Positions 25,985 through 35,628 of a DNA stretch of 64,000 bases are shown piece after piece. How positions within the stretch are numbered: the stretch's first letter is position 1; every line of letters starts with the position of its first letter. The DNA is from Acidobacteriota bacterium (GTDB taxonomy: Bacteria; Acidobacteriota; Holophagae; Acanthopleuribacterales; Acanthopleuribacteraceae), in assembly GCA_030066195.1 (NCBI GenBank), contig JASJCB010000038.1:1-64000 (forward strand). The letters are read 5' to 3'. The notes beneath the pieces were generated by a model. The model ran no database searches. It was not told the DNA's origin and saw nothing but the letters and a program-made list of their open reading frames with translations. Made by a program: the position numbers and the translations under genes.

Positions 25985-27528
25985 TGGATCAAGCCATGCA
26001 TCATATATCGGATAGTCATACATCTGTGTCTTGTTTCCCTCAGGGCAGTATCAATGAGTCGATCATTGCCGCACATCCCAATCCCGTTACTATCGACATC
26101 ATGGCAATGACCCCGAAAATTCTCGATAACCAGAAAGAAGCGTTAACCAACGCGATGGGAAAGGGTGCTCGGGTGAACTTTTTGTTGACCAATGGTACGG
26201 CGGCCCTTATCTGGAATAAGAAGCAGAAGTCTTTTGCAGAAAAGTTGAATGCAATACAGACATTCCAGACTGGGTTAGTCGAGACCAGTTGTGACCTCTT
26301 TCATGTAAAAGTCGTTGACTGGTCTCCACCGGTAGGCCTGGTCATTATCAATGGAAGAATGGAAGACGCCTCAGCTCTGATCTCTGTTTACACCGTAGAT
26401 CCGAACGCGAGTAGCGGGGAAAAAACCTGCTTGCTCCTTCAACCCAATCATAAGAACGGTTTCCTGGCCACTTACACGAAACAGTTCCGTGCACTTTGGC
26501 AGCGCGGCAAATCGATTGATTGGCTTGAAAAAGACAAGCATCTTGAGCGCGTCGCTGTCACGATGAGGGAAAATACAAGAAAAGCAATTTGGAATATCGA
26601 GAAAGCCAGGAACCTGGATCTCGCTTTCGTCATTGCATTACCCGAGGAGTTCCGCTTTTTCAAGGACGTGATGGGCTCAATGAAACGCTTGACAGATCCC
26701 AGGACCGGCCAGATTTACTACACTTTTCAATGCGGCGATTTCAGTTGTGCCGTGCTCTTATTAGGTCGGATGGGTAAGACGACTTCCGCACAAATGGTGG
26801 AAAGGATGCTGCACCGCTTTAATGTCGGTACGATCGTCAGCATCGGTATTGCCGGAAGTGCCAAACCCGATGATATCAACGAGGGTGATGTGGTGGTCGC
26901 TACACGGGTCACGGATTTCTTTCATCGCTCAAAGGTGAAGGATCACCTTTCGAAACAAGGGGAAATGGACTTCACCGTCCTTACAGGGGGCAGCAGCTAT
27001 CAGACCACTCAGCAATTGGTTTCCTGGGTGATGCACATGGAGTTTTCCCATCCTGAGGTATACAATGAATGGAAAAAGTCCAGCGACGATAAAGCAAAAG
27101 AGATCTTTAAGAACCTTGCAGTACCTCTTCATTTCGATGAGGAGAGGATGGCGAAATTTAAAGAAGGCAAAGAGCGTCTTGCCAATGTCCGGCTTCACAC
27201 CGATGATGTCCAAATTGCTACGCTTGATATGGTTGCTTCTTCGAAGAAATTTGCCGAGTGGCTACAGACCAGTGACCGAAATATATCGGTCATTGAAATG
27301 GAGTCCAGCGGCGTTATTCACACAGTGATGCAGAATCTCTCTTCAACCAGATGCATGGTGGTTCGGGGAATCTCTGACCTGGCCGACGACGAAAAGAGCA
27401 GAACCGATGAGGGCTTTGGCAATAGCAACCGCCGGATTTCGATGCAGAATGCGACCGCGCTTATCAGAACTCTACTTGAAAACCGGTTGATTCCGCTTGG
27501 CTCGGAAGCGTGTCCTAGTTATATGTAA
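25984..27528 (+). CDS. Phosphorylase-superfamily (nucleosidase-like) protein with unknown N-terminal domain
   Basis: 514 residues. The C-terminal half (about 205-500) has the purine nucleoside phosphorylase/MTA nucleosidase pattern: LDLAFVIALPEEF at its start, VSIGIAGSAKPDDINEGDVV in the middle, VIEMESSGVIHTV carrying the purine-ribose-binding Glu, and VVRGISDLADDEK near the end. Helical inserts interrupt it. The N-terminal 200 residues (TIDIMAMTPKIL, VNFLLTNGTAALIWNK, FHVKVVDWSPPVGLVIINGR) look like a compact alpha/beta sensor or nuclease-like domain that I cannot name. Such domains are known effectors in bacterial conflict systems. It is coupled to the deaminase by a one-base overlap, and its AT-rich composition supports transfer. 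Confidence 0.8.
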   Translation: MDQAMHHISDSHTSVSCFPQGSINESIIAAHPNPVTIDIMAMTPKILDNQKEALTNAMGKGARVNFLLTNGTAALIWNKKQKSFAEKLNAIQTFQTGLVETSCDLFHVKVVDWSPPVGLVIINGRMEDASALISVYTVDPNASSGEKTCLLLQPNHKNGFLATYTKQFRALWQRGKSIDWLEKDKHLERVAVTMRENTRKAIWNIEKARNLDLAFVIALPEEFRFFKDVMGSMKRLTDPRTGQIYYTFQCGDFSCAVLLLGRMGKTTSAQMVERMLHRFNVGTIVSIGIAGSAKPDDINEGDVVVATRVTDFFHRSKVKDHLSKQGEMDFTVLTGGSSYQTTQQLVSWVMHMEFSHPEVYNEWKKSSDDKAKEIFKNLAVPLHFDEERMAKFKEGKERLANVRLHTDDVQIATLDMVASSKKFAEWLQTSDRNISVIEMESSGVIHTVMQNLSSTRCMVVRGISDLADDEKSRTDEGFGNSNRRISMQNATALIRTLLENRLIPLGSEACPSYM

Positions 27529-27839
27529 TTCAATTCTTCATTTTTTCTCCGCATTTCCTGTCGACAGATAACCGTTTGGGCAGAAGCGCCTGACCCTTTC
27601 TCTTCAGGCGAAAGTATAGATCTAGCGGGATCCTCCCAGCCTGTCGAGGCGTGTCGAACCATTGCCGGAGAGGGCGTATATTGGATATACCCCTACGTCA
27701 TCGGTATGGGGACGGGGTGCGTCGTTCCATCTCGAGGTCAATATACGGCTCGATCCCATTATCGAGCCGACGCAAAACCACAAAGCGCCTAAACCGGCAA
27801 CAACCTCCTACGAATTTGCACCACGTTGTCAGCCAATTT

Positions 27840-27868
27840 AACCCCCTTGTGTGGGGTAGGGGTTTTTT
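27840..27868 (+). terminator. Intrinsic terminator
   Basis: AACCCC and GGGGTT form a stem (outer arms at 27840 and about 27859) that is followed by a T6 run. It could end transcription from the deaminase-phosphorylase operon or from an RNA in the upstream 300 bases. Confidence 0.65.
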
Positions 27869-28097
27869 GTGCTAGCCCAAAAACTTGACACGTTTTTTAA
27901 GAATATAGCCGCCAAGGCGGCTAGCCATTTAACTGATGGGCCGCCTCAATGGCTCAAGAATTAGCCTCGTAATGTCTACCGCGCCGGACCATTTATTGGA
28001 GCCATACGCCAATAAAGTACTTACTTGCAATCGGGCTCTAAGGAAGCCCCACCAGTAGCAAGTTGAGTTGCCACTTGATAGCTTCAGGCCGCAAACC

Positions 28098-28106
28098 TGA
28101 TATAAT
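28098..28106 (+). promoter_or_regulatory. Extended -10 promoter
   Basis: TGATATAAT (28098-28106) is an extended -10 element about 70 bases before the ATG at 28176. TTGATA lies upstream at a long, 20-base spacing. Confidence 0.5.
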
Positions 28107-28175
28107 GAGTTGTCTTAAGACTCAAAAAGCCAGATACCTGCAAAAAGATCACCATGACCGGAGAAGGAGTTCCCA

Positions 28176-28577
28176 ATGAAATTCGTTCAAAAATCAGGCA
28201 GTTGGTCCGTGACGGTGGGCGGCCGTAGCGATACGCCTATCCTGGAGTTGCCCAATATCACCAAGGGCAATCGTCTGGTTGTCACCGCGACCTTTCTTGC
28301 CAAAACCAACGGGAACCAGGACAGTGGTTTCAATTACACGGTCCAATGCACCAAACCTACCGATGCCCAGGCGCTGAGCGCACAGCAAAGCGTGGTTCAG
28401 GGTAATGCGGGCTGGCAAACCACAACGAAAACCGTTTTTTTTGAGGCCATCGTCAGTTCCCAGACCGGCGTGGAAGAGGTCGATTTCGAGGTGACTTTCC
28501 AAAAAGGGGATTTGGACGGCCAGGGCGAGATCAGCGACTTCCTGCTGACGGGTACGGTCATCAGCACCATGGCTTGA
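28176..28577 (+). CDS. Small beta-rich protein of unknown function
   Basis: 133 residues, ATG at 28176 behind GGAGAAGGAG. No signal peptide and no membrane helix is visible. The sequence alternates polar and hydrophobic residues in strand-like runs (LVVTATFLAKT, VDFEVTFQKGD), so a beta-sandwich is likely. I do not recognise a family. It is followed by a GC-rich hairpin (28607-28633) and stands just before the sigma-54 activator and kinase. The 164-residue protein at 32865-33359 on the other side of the kinase is comparably small and strand-rich, so both may be substrates or targets of that signalling pair. That link is inference from position. Confidence 0.7.
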   Translation: MKFVQKSGSWSVTVGGRSDTPILELPNITKGNRLVVTATFLAKTNGNQDSGFNYTVQCTKPTDAQALSAQQSVVQGNAGWQTTTKTVFFEAIVSSQTGVEEVDFEVTFQKGDLDGQGEISDFLLTGTVISTMA

Positions 28578-28755
28578 AGCCTGATCAAGAGTTTTCGGGC
28601 AAAGAGGGTTCCCGAGCGCGGGAGCCCTCCTGAGGTAGCCGGTGGTAGCCGGTCGTGCTCCTTTTTCATTTCCGGGTGCGGATGGTACTATGCAGCTTGT
28701 AACTTGAAGCTTTGAGGATGAAAGGTAAAGCACGGTTACAGGGAGGCATCGAATC

Positions 28756-30306
28756 ATGACGTCCGATTGGCTCAGCGGCACCACCGCCACGACTCGCCCG
28801 GCCCTGTCTTCCCGGAAATCGGACGGAACAGCTGTCCCCGCGCTGACCATTCTCTACCACGCCGATCTGGAACGTTTGGGCGATATGCTTTTCCTTGGAG
28901 AACTCGCGGCCGGTCGCCGGGCCGAAATCTCCCGCGCCAGGCCCGTTTTCACCGGTGCGGACGGGCGTGTGCAACCCCTCGCCGATCCGTTTATCAGCCG
29001 GAAACCCATGGCTTTTTCCAACGCGCCCAACGGCTCCGTTCAATTGAACCCGGGCGGTACGGCCGTTCTGGCGGACGGCAGTCCCGTAACCGACGCCCGC
29101 GTTTTCAGTTCGGGGGAAGTGGCGCGCGGCGTCGTGCTGGAGCTTGCCGATCGCGTGGTCCTTTTGCTGCATATGGCAACCACCCGCCGACCGACGGCCG
29201 AATCTTTCGGTTTGATCGGTGAAAGTGCGGCCATGGCACGAGTCCGTTCCGATATCGAACGGATCGCCGACCTGGACACGTCGGTCCTCATTCGCGGTGA
29301 AACCGGCACGGGGAAGGAGTTGGTAGCACGTGCGGTTCACCAATACGGCGCCAGGCGTTCCGGTCCTTTTGTCGGGGCCAATATGGGCGCCGTACCGGCC
29401 TCCCTGGCCGCCTCCGAATTATTCGGCGTCGAACGCGGCGCTTTTACCGGCGCCGACCGGACCCGGAACGGTTTGTTTCAGGCCGCGCATCGGGGCACGC
29501 TTTTTTTGGACGAGATCGGCGAAGCCACGCCGGAAATCCAAGTTATGCTGCTGCGCGTGCTGGAAACCAAAGAAGTCTTCCCCGTCGGGGCCAGGCAGCC
29601 GCGTACAGTCGATATTCGCCTACTGGCCGCGACCGATGCCGACCTGGAGGCGATGAGCGCATCCGGCTCTTTCCGCGCGCCGCTGCTGCATCGCCTGGGC
29701 GGCTATCGAATCCAACTGCCGCCTTTGCGCGAACGGCGCGAGGACCTCGGCCGCTTACTGGGTTCTTTTCTGCGCACTGAGGCGCATGCGTTGGGCGAGG
29801 CGCATCGTCTGGCCTACCGCGACCCCCATGCAACGCCCTGGTTACCCGCTCCCCTGGCCGCCCGGCTCGCCCGCTATTCCTGGCCGGGGAATGTGCGCGA
29901 GTTGAAAAACGTGATCAGTCAACTGGTCATCGGCAGCCGGGGTTTGGACAAAATCGTTCCGTCTCCCGCGATCGAGGATCTGCTGGATGATCATGGGTCC
30001 GAACCCTGGGGAAAACCGGAAAAGAAAACCAAACCGTCGGCTCTCTCCGATGATGAATTACTGACGGCGTTGCGGCGCAACCGATGGGAGGTCAAGGCAA
30101 CCGCCGCCCACCTGGGCATCTCCAGGACCTCGTTGCATTCCCGTTTGGAAAAATGCGATCGCGTGCGCAAGGCCGTCGAACTGGGTCCCGAGGAACTGAA
30201 GCGCTGCCGGCGCGATTGCAACGGTGACCTGGACAAGATGGTCGACATTTTGGAGGTCTCACGGGCCGCCCTGGCCCGCCGCTTGAAGGAGCTGGGTATT
30301 GAATGA
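28756..30306 (+). CDS. Sigma-54-dependent transcriptional activator (FHA-like N-terminus)
   Basis: 516 residues. The N-terminal part (about 25-140) has the strand pattern of an FHA phosphothreonine-binding domain. The AAA+ sigma-54 interaction domain follows, with GETGTGKE (181-188), GAFTGA (228-233), LFLDEIG (249-255) and WPGNVRELKN. Two C-terminal helix-turn-helix segments are visible: AAHLGISRTSLHSRL and VDILEVSRAALARRLKELG. The intact GAFTGA loop means it can contact sigma-54. The stop overlaps the kinase start by 8 bases, so kinase and activator are coupled. I infer that the kinase phosphorylates a partner recognised by the FHA domain, as in similar FHA-activator/kinase pairs. Confidence 0.9.
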   Translation: MTSDWLSGTTATTRPALSSRKSDGTAVPALTILYHADLERLGDMLFLGELAAGRRAEISRARPVFTGADGRVQPLADPFISRKPMAFSNAPNGSVQLNPGGTAVLADGSPVTDARVFSSGEVARGVVLELADRVVLLLHMATTRRPTAESFGLIGESAAMARVRSDIERIADLDTSVLIRGETGTGKELVARAVHQYGARRSGPFVGANMGAVPASLAASELFGVERGAFTGADRTRNGLFQAAHRGTLFLDEIGEATPEIQVMLLRVLETKEVFPVGARQPRTVDIRLLAATDADLEAMSASGSFRAPLLHRLGGYRIQLPPLRERREDLGRLLGSFLRTEAHALGEAHRLAYRDPHATPWLPAPLAARLARYSWPGNVRELKNVISQLVIGSRGLDKIVPSPAIEDLLDDHGSEPWGKPEKKTKPSALSDDELLTALRRNRWEVKATAAHLGISRTSLHSRLEKCDRVRKAVELGPEELKRCRRDCNGDLDKMVDILEVSRAALARRLKELGIE

Positions 30307-32872
30307 TCGCCCGGATAACCGGTTCACCGTCGGACCCTATCGAATCACCGGCCTCCTGGGCGCCGGCGGTATGGGCAAAGTCTACCTGGCCCGCGACGAA
30401 AGGTTGGATCGCAATGTAGCCGTCAAGTGTTTGGAGAAGCAGGACCGGGACCCTGAAGCCCTGAGCAAACGTTTCCGGCGTGAAGCACGCTTGACCGCGG
30501 GCCTCAACCATCCCAACATCGTTGCGATTTACGACATCCTGGAGCAGGACGGTTCCGACTACCTGGTGATGGAGTATGTCAAGGGCGCCACCCTGAAGCA
30601 GTACCTGACCGATCGCCGGCCGGAAATGCAAACCAAGCTGGACATCGTCCTCCAAATCCTGGCCGGCCTTGCCGCGGCCCATGGCGACGGCGTGGTGCAT
30701 CGCGATCTGAAAAGCGAGAACATCCTGATTGCCGATAACGGCGTCGCCAAGATTGCCGATTTCGGGATCGCCCGCAGCTTGAGGAAGATTCCCGACGCGG
30801 AAACCCTGACCGGTCCGCGCACCATGCTCGGCACCTATCGCTGCATGTCCCCGGAGCAGGCTCGCGGCGAACCGGCCGACGCCGCTTCCGACTTCTTCTC
30901 GCTCGGCGTTTTGTGTTACGAGGTTTTCACGGGACAATCGCCCTTCACCGCCGAAAACGAGCTGGCCACGCTGCATCGCATCATCAATCACCAACAACGG
31001 CCCATGTGCGAGTTGAACCCGGAAATTCCCCTGCCGCTGTCCCAACTGGCAGACCACCTGCTGCAAAAAGACTCGCACTTGCGCCCGCGAAATCCGGCCG
31101 AAATCATCGACGCCCTGAAAGCCGTTGCGGGGATAAAACCCACTGACCTGAATGACGCGGAAACGGCAGCGGCCGTTGTCCCGCTGCCCGAACCCGCCGA
31201 ACCCAAACGCCGCATATGGCCGATAGCCGTCATCTCTATCCTGGTTCTGGGTACACTTGCCCTGGCGCTGTTACGGCGTTCCTCTTCTCCGCCGCCCATT
31301 CATGTGGTCGTAGTCAAACCCCAAATCATCGGTTCCGTCCCCGAAGCCGATCTCCTCGGGCGGGCGGCTCGGTTGGCGCTGGTAAGAACCCTGCTCTCGC
31401 TTGAAGGCATGACCACGCTTCCCGCAAGCCAGGTGGATCGTCTTGACGGTTCCCCGATCGAGATTGCAAAGTCCCTGGCCGCCGATGAAGTGGTAACCGC
31501 CGAACTGGACGGGTCCGGCCCCGTCTGGATGATGACCCTGAACCGTATTCGCGGCGCGGACGGCATCCTGCTGTGGACGGACCGTTTCGAAGTACCCAGA
31601 CACATGGAAACCGCGTATGCCCGATCCGTCAGCGCGCACCTCTTACGCGGCTATGACGATTACGCGGCCGGGACCCGAACGGTTTTGCTGGAGGTGCGCG
31701 ACCGCGACTATATCGCCTACCTGGAAACCCACAAACGATTCTACGCCGGCGGGCGCAAAGCCGGCGAAGAGATGTCAGCGTCCCTGACCCGAATTCACGC
31801 CGGTTCTCCACATTTCCTGGATGCTTATTTGCTGGCCGTCAACGTAGCCCTGGCCCGTTACAACGAGACCGGCGAACAGGCCTTGTTGGACCGCGCCTAC
31901 GCGGCCGCCCGGGAAGCTCGCCTGCTGGCTCCGAACGAACCGGAACCCGTTCTCGGAGAATTAGAATGCGCCTTCGTTGAGGGCGATGTAAAACGCATCA
32001 TGCGCCTTATCGAGATCTTGGAAGAGATAGACCCGGGCAGCGTCCCGCTGTTGGTCTATCAGGCCCGGCTGCACGAGCGCGAGAACCGGCCGGAGCAGGC
32101 CCTGAAACAAATGCGCGCCGCCGTAGCGCGCCACCCCTCCTGGCGGCGCCTGTACAGCTTGGCCCGAATGGAGCTGCGGTTGGGCCGGATCGACGCCTCG
32201 ATCCGGACCCTGGACCGCCTGCTCGAACGCGCACCGGACAGTCATCACGGTCAGGCCCTGGCCGCCCAGGTGGAACTGGTCAACGGGGACCCTGAGAAAG
32301 CCGCCGCCCTTTATGAGAAAATCGTGTCGCGTACGCCCCGTTTCGCCGAACTCAACAACCTGGCCCTGGCCCGTTTCCTCTCCGGCGAATACGATCTGGC
32401 CCGCGAAACCTTCAACCGCGCCCGCGACCTGGCTCCCGACAATCCCTTTGCCTGCCTCAACCTGGCCGACGCCACCCTGTTGGCCGGCCGGACCGAAGAG
32501 GCTCGCGAACTCTACCGAACCGTGTTGGACCTGGTCAATGCCCGAGTGAAGGCAAACGACGGCAAGGAAACCGATTGGCAGTTGCAAAGCGTACGCGCCC
32601 AGGCGCTCGCCCACCTGGGGCAAAGCCGCGAGGCAGTCGCATCGATCCAGGCAGCTCTGGCCCTGGCTCCCACCGACAGCCAGGCCGCTTATGAGGCGGC
32701 CGTGGTTTTTGCCGTGTTGGATGAACGCGCCTCCGCCGCTTTTCAAGCACAACGCGCCCTGGACCTGGGCTACCAGCCGCGTTGGTTCACTTTTCCCTGG
32801 TTCGACGCCCTGCGCAAGGATCCCCGGTTCGATCTGAAGCTTGACGAGCCCGACGGCGAGCCCGTCAGGTAG
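30299..32872 (+). CDS. Serine/threonine protein kinase with TM helix and TPR sensor domain
   Basis: 857 residues from a TTG at 30299, overlapping the activator by 8 bases. The Hanks-type kinase domain has GAGGMGKVY (21-29), VAVK43, HRDLKSEN with catalytic D136, and DFG (154-156). The SPE motif in RCMSPEQARG is standard. One membrane helix lies at about 307-325. The C-terminal 500 residues start with an alpha/beta segment and continue as TPR repeats (for example LARFLSGEYDLARETFNRARD), which in this family usually bind ligands or partner proteins. It converges on the 32865 gene with an 8-base antisense overlap at the stops. Confidence 0.93.
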   Translation: MNDRPDNRFTVGPYRITGLLGAGGMGKVYLARDERLDRNVAVKCLEKQDRDPEALSKRFRREARLTAGLNHPNIVAIYDILEQDGSDYLVMEYVKGATLKQYLTDRRPEMQTKLDIVLQILAGLAAAHGDGVVHRDLKSENILIADNGVAKIADFGIARSLRKIPDAETLTGPRTMLGTYRCMSPEQARGEPADAASDFFSLGVLCYEVFTGQSPFTAENELATLHRIINHQQRPMCELNPEIPLPLSQLADHLLQKDSHLRPRNPAEIIDALKAVAGIKPTDLNDAETAAAVVPLPEPAEPKRRIWPIAVISILVLGTLALALLRRSSSPPPIHVVVVKPQIIGSVPEADLLGRAARLALVRTLLSLEGMTTLPASQVDRLDGSPIEIAKSLAADEVVTAELDGSGPVWMMTLNRIRGADGILLWTDRFEVPRHMETAYARSVSAHLLRGYDDYAAGTRTVLLEVRDRDYIAYLETHKRFYAGGRKAGEEMSASLTRIHAGSPHFLDAYLLAVNVALARYNETGEQALLDRAYAAAREARLLAPNEPEPVLGELECAFVEGDVKRIMRLIEILEEIDPGSVPLLVYQARLHERENRPEQALKQMRAAVARHPSWRRLYSLARMELRLGRIDASIRTLDRLLERAPDSHHGQALAAQVELVNGDPEKAAALYEKIVSRTPRFAELNNLALARFLSGEYDLARETFNRARDLAPDNPFACLNLADATLLAGRTEEARELYRTVLDLVNARVKANDGKETDWQLQSVRAQALAHLGQSREAVASIQAALALAPTDSQAAYEAAVVFAVLDERASAAFQAQRALDLGYQPRWFTFPWFDALRKDPRFDLKLDEPDGEPVR

Positions 32873-33359
32873 GCGGCAACTCCGGGACATTGACAATGGT
32901 GGGGTCCGGGCTCCACTCGATATTGCCCTTGTACATCACGATCATGCGCATGGGGAATTCGGTCTTGAAATCGGAGAGCATCGAGCTGTTGGAATTCACC
33001 ACGTCACATCGGGTGGGGCCGATACGCTGCACCACCATATTGGCAGGCGCATCGGTGGGTAGATCGAAGGGACCCCCGGCGGCATCCACCCACTGAATCG
33101 GATCGGTGGTAAAAGCGGCCTCTTCCCTACCCGTTATCTTGTGAGCTGACAACTCGGCCTGAGTTACGGTCGCCAGATCCACTTCCCCTTCGAAAACAGC
33201 GGTGTTCAATCGGAAACTGATGATTTGCACACCCGGGGCAACATGCACGCTGGGATCGGTTTGAGTCCCTTCGATATCGTTGAAAAACACGAAACCGGGA
33301 TTCGATGCATCCACATACCAGACCTGAACCTCGTAAAGATAATTCCGGATCTCCTTCAT
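32865..33359 (-). CDS. Unknown 164-residue protein beside the kinase
   Basis: Start ATG at 33359 with GGAGG ten bases upstream; a longer reading from 33497 lacks a ribosome site. The sequence has no membrane helix or signal peptide. It contains many beta-type segments (YLYEVQVWYVDASNPGFVFF) and a Pro-rich end (VPELPPT). I do not recognise it. It is convergent with the Ser/Thr kinase, sharing 8 bases at the stops. It may be a regulated or secreted small protein, but nothing in the sequence proves that. Confidence 0.65.
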   Translation of the reverse strand: MKEIRNYLYEVQVWYVDASNPGFVFFNDIEGTQTDPSVHVAPGVQIISFRLNTAVFEGEVDLATVTQAELSAHKITGREEAAFTTDPIQWVDAAGGPFDLPTDAPANMVVQRIGPTRCDVVNSNSSMLSDFKTEFPMRMIVMYKGNIEWSPDPTIVNVPELPPT

Positions 33360-33795
33360 TGAAAAACCTCCACATGTTTCGGCCGGCTCTCCCACATGCG
33401 AGCGCCCGCTCCTTTTCCCGTGATCTTTAGCAAAACCTTTGCCCGATCTGGGGATTGTAGCAAAGATGCAGCATGTTTCCGTGCAGCGCTGCCTCATACG
33501 CGGACGCGGCGAATATCGTGTCGTACTCTCTTCGGTCGTCCGGCATGTTCAATTCTCCGTTTCGTCACGACATCGTCATGACGAAACGGCGGTCAACCGT
33601 GCTTTTTTCCACCGTACCCAGGTGTCAGTTTACCGCTTGAGACAACCGGCGTTACTGTCCCGGCGGGCATCCGAGCCGCGTCGGTCGTATTTTTCGGCAA
33701 TCTGGCACAGTTGTTGTTCAAAGCTCCTCGCCACGACCGATGTTCCTGTAGGACCGGCACAACACAAGATCGCGCGTTAATGCAGAGGAGCAAGT
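33360..33795. other. Divergent intergenic region with inverted repeat
   Basis: About 435 bases between divergent genes, with no gene supported. CCGTTTCGTCA (33557-33567) and TGACGAAACGG (33579-33589) form a perfect 11-bp inverted repeat with an 11-base loop, followed 12 bases later by a T-run. It could be an operator for either flanking gene or a terminator. Confidence 0.5.
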
Positions 33796-35493
33796 ATGAA
33801 AATCAACGGCAAGCGACCCAATTTTCTGATCATTACCACCGACGAAGAACGATTCCCCCCGCCCTATGAAAACGAGGAAGCCAAGGCTTTCCGACTGGCC
33901 GGCAGCCGTGTCGTAGAGCAAATGCGGAAAAACGGTCTGGAACTTCGCGGCCACCACACCGCGGCCACGGCGTGCGCACCCAGCCGCACCACCCTCTACA
34001 CGGGCCACTATCCCTCGCTGCACGGCGTCAGCCAGACGCCCGGCGTGGGCAAATCCTCGTTCGATCAGAACATGTTCTGGCTGAAACCCAACACCGTACC
34101 CACCCTGGGTAACTACTTCCGCCAGGCGGGTTACCGGACCTTCTATCGCGGCAAGTGGCACATTTCCTACGAGGATATCGATGTACCGGGCACCCGGAAC
34201 GCGTTGATGAGCAACGATGTCAACGGCAGGCCTTTCCCCGAGCGCATCGACCTCTACAGCGAAGCGGACCGCCTGGACAAATACGGGTTTTCCGGTTGGA
34301 TCGGACCCGAACCTCACGGCGCGGCTCAAGCCAACGACGGCACGGTTCGCGACCCCGGTTTTGCCGATCAGGTCTGCCGTGTCTTGGATGAGCTGGACCG
34401 GAAAGCCCGCTCGGGTGAAGACGAAACCCCGTTCCTGCTGGTCTCCAGCTTCGTGAACCCGCACGACATCGTCTTCTCGGGCATTCCCTGGTTCGATAAA
34501 TTCGAGGAGTTATACCAAAACGGCAAGCTGCCCAAGGTGGACCGGGCGCCCAACGCGGGCGAGTCCCTGGAGAACAAACCGCGTTGCCAGCAAGACTTCG
34601 TCTACACCTACCCGCGTATGTACCTGATGCAACCCGACACGGAAAAGTACCGCCAGTTCTATTATTTCCTCATGGCCGAGGTCAACAAACACATCGCAAC
34701 CGTTTACCACAAGTTGCAGGAGACGTTTCTGGCCGAAAACACCATCGTGGTGCTGACCAGTGACCACGGTGAAATGCTGGGCGCCCACGGCGGTCTGCAA
34801 CAAAAGTGGTACCAGGCCTATGAAGAAACGCTGCACGTGCCCTGCGTCATCTCCAACAAGCACCTGTTCCCCGAACCCCGACACACTCATGCGATCACCT
34901 CGCATATCGACCTGGCCCCTACCCTGTTGGGTCTGGCGGGTATCGATCAGGACCGGATCCGGCGCGAGCTGGCCGAAACCCACTCCGAGGCGCAACCCAT
35001 GGTGGGCCGCGATTTGTCGGCCCAGATCAGGGGCGAGGTAGAGTTCGACTCCGACGAAGCGATCTACTTCATGACGGACGACAACGTGGAAGTCGGCACC
35101 CAGATGAACAATCCGATAACGGGCCAGGCCTACAACCCGGTCGTGCAGCCGAACCACGTGGAAACCATCATCACCCGCCTGGCCGGCCTGACCGGCGATA
35201 CCCTTTGGAAGTACAGCCGCTACTTCGACAACACGCGCTTTACGGTCGGTCAGGTGGGTAACCCGGACGGCATTACTACCGATCGCTTTATTCCCGCCGA
35301 ATACGAATGCTACAACCTCAGCGAGGACACGCTGGAAATGGACAACCGCCTCTCGGCCCTCACCCGTAACCCGCTCCCGGACAATATCCGCGAAGCCCTG
35401 GAGTCGGTCATGGCCCGGCAACGGAAACAAAAACGCTTGTTGCCTCAAACCCGCAACAACCAGGAACAGAACTGTGTCCCCCTCCGCCGTTGA
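33796..35493 (+). CDS. Type I sulfatase (formylglycine-dependent)
   Basis: 565 residues. The sulfatase activation motif C60-A-P-S-R is present, where the cysteine becomes formylglycine, followed by TTLYTGHYP. Metal-site elements are TTDEE near residue 14 (one fewer Asp than the usual DD) and TSDHGEMLGAHG. No signal peptide is visible, so it is cytoplasmic or uses another route. Sulfatases of this family act on sulfated sugars or aryl sulfates; the substrate cannot be named. No sulfatase-maturing enzyme is in the window. AGGAG lies before the ATG, and a strong terminator follows, so it is probably a single-gene unit. Confidence 0.92.
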   Translation: MKINGKRPNFLIITTDEERFPPPYENEEAKAFRLAGSRVVEQMRKNGLELRGHHTAATACAPSRTTLYTGHYPSLHGVSQTPGVGKSSFDQNMFWLKPNTVPTLGNYFRQAGYRTFYRGKWHISYEDIDVPGTRNALMSNDVNGRPFPERIDLYSEADRLDKYGFSGWIGPEPHGAAQANDGTVRDPGFADQVCRVLDELDRKARSGEDETPFLLVSSFVNPHDIVFSGIPWFDKFEELYQNGKLPKVDRAPNAGESLENKPRCQQDFVYTYPRMYLMQPDTEKYRQFYYFLMAEVNKHIATVYHKLQETFLAENTIVVLTSDHGEMLGAHGGLQQKWYQAYEETLHVPCVISNKHLFPEPRHTHAITSHIDLAPTLLGLAGIDQDRIRRELAETHSEAQPMVGRDLSAQIRGEVEFDSDEAIYFMTDDNVEVGTQMNNPITGQAYNPVVQPNHVETIITRLAGLTGDTLWKYSRYFDNTRFTVGQVGNPDGITTDRFIPAEYECYNLSEDTLEMDNRLSALTRNPLPDNIREALESVMARQRKQKRLLPQTRNNQEQNCVPLRR

Positions 35494-35514
35494 CGGCCTT
35501 CTCCCCCAAACCGG

Positions 35515-35546
35515 GGGGCCGGGGAGTCAGATCCCCGGCCCCTTTT
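35515..35546 (+). terminator. Intrinsic terminator of the sulfatase gene
   Basis: GGGGCCGGGGA (35515-35525) pairs perfectly with TCCCCGGCCCC (35532-35542), with a 6-base loop, followed by TTTT. Confidence 0.88.
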
Positions 35547-35628
35547 GTGGTTATGGGTTCAGTTAAAGCAAAAGGGTTCAAAAGTAGGCGACCTCGCGGT
35601 CACCTTTTTGTGAGCCCGACGGTTTGTG

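Larger units (their letters stand above)
27529..28175. other. Intergenic region rich in hairpins (possible structured RNA)
   Basis: About 650 bases without a supported gene. Perfect stem-loops follow each other: CGGCTCGAT/ATCGAGCCG (27746-27754 and 27761-27769), the terminator at 27840, AGCCGCC-AA-GGCGGCT (27907-27922) and TTTATTGG/CCAATAAA (27992-27999 and 28009-28016). A promoter lies at 28098-28106. The density of perfect hairpins suggests a transcribed RNA or regulatory leader; no family is recognised. Confidence 0.5.
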
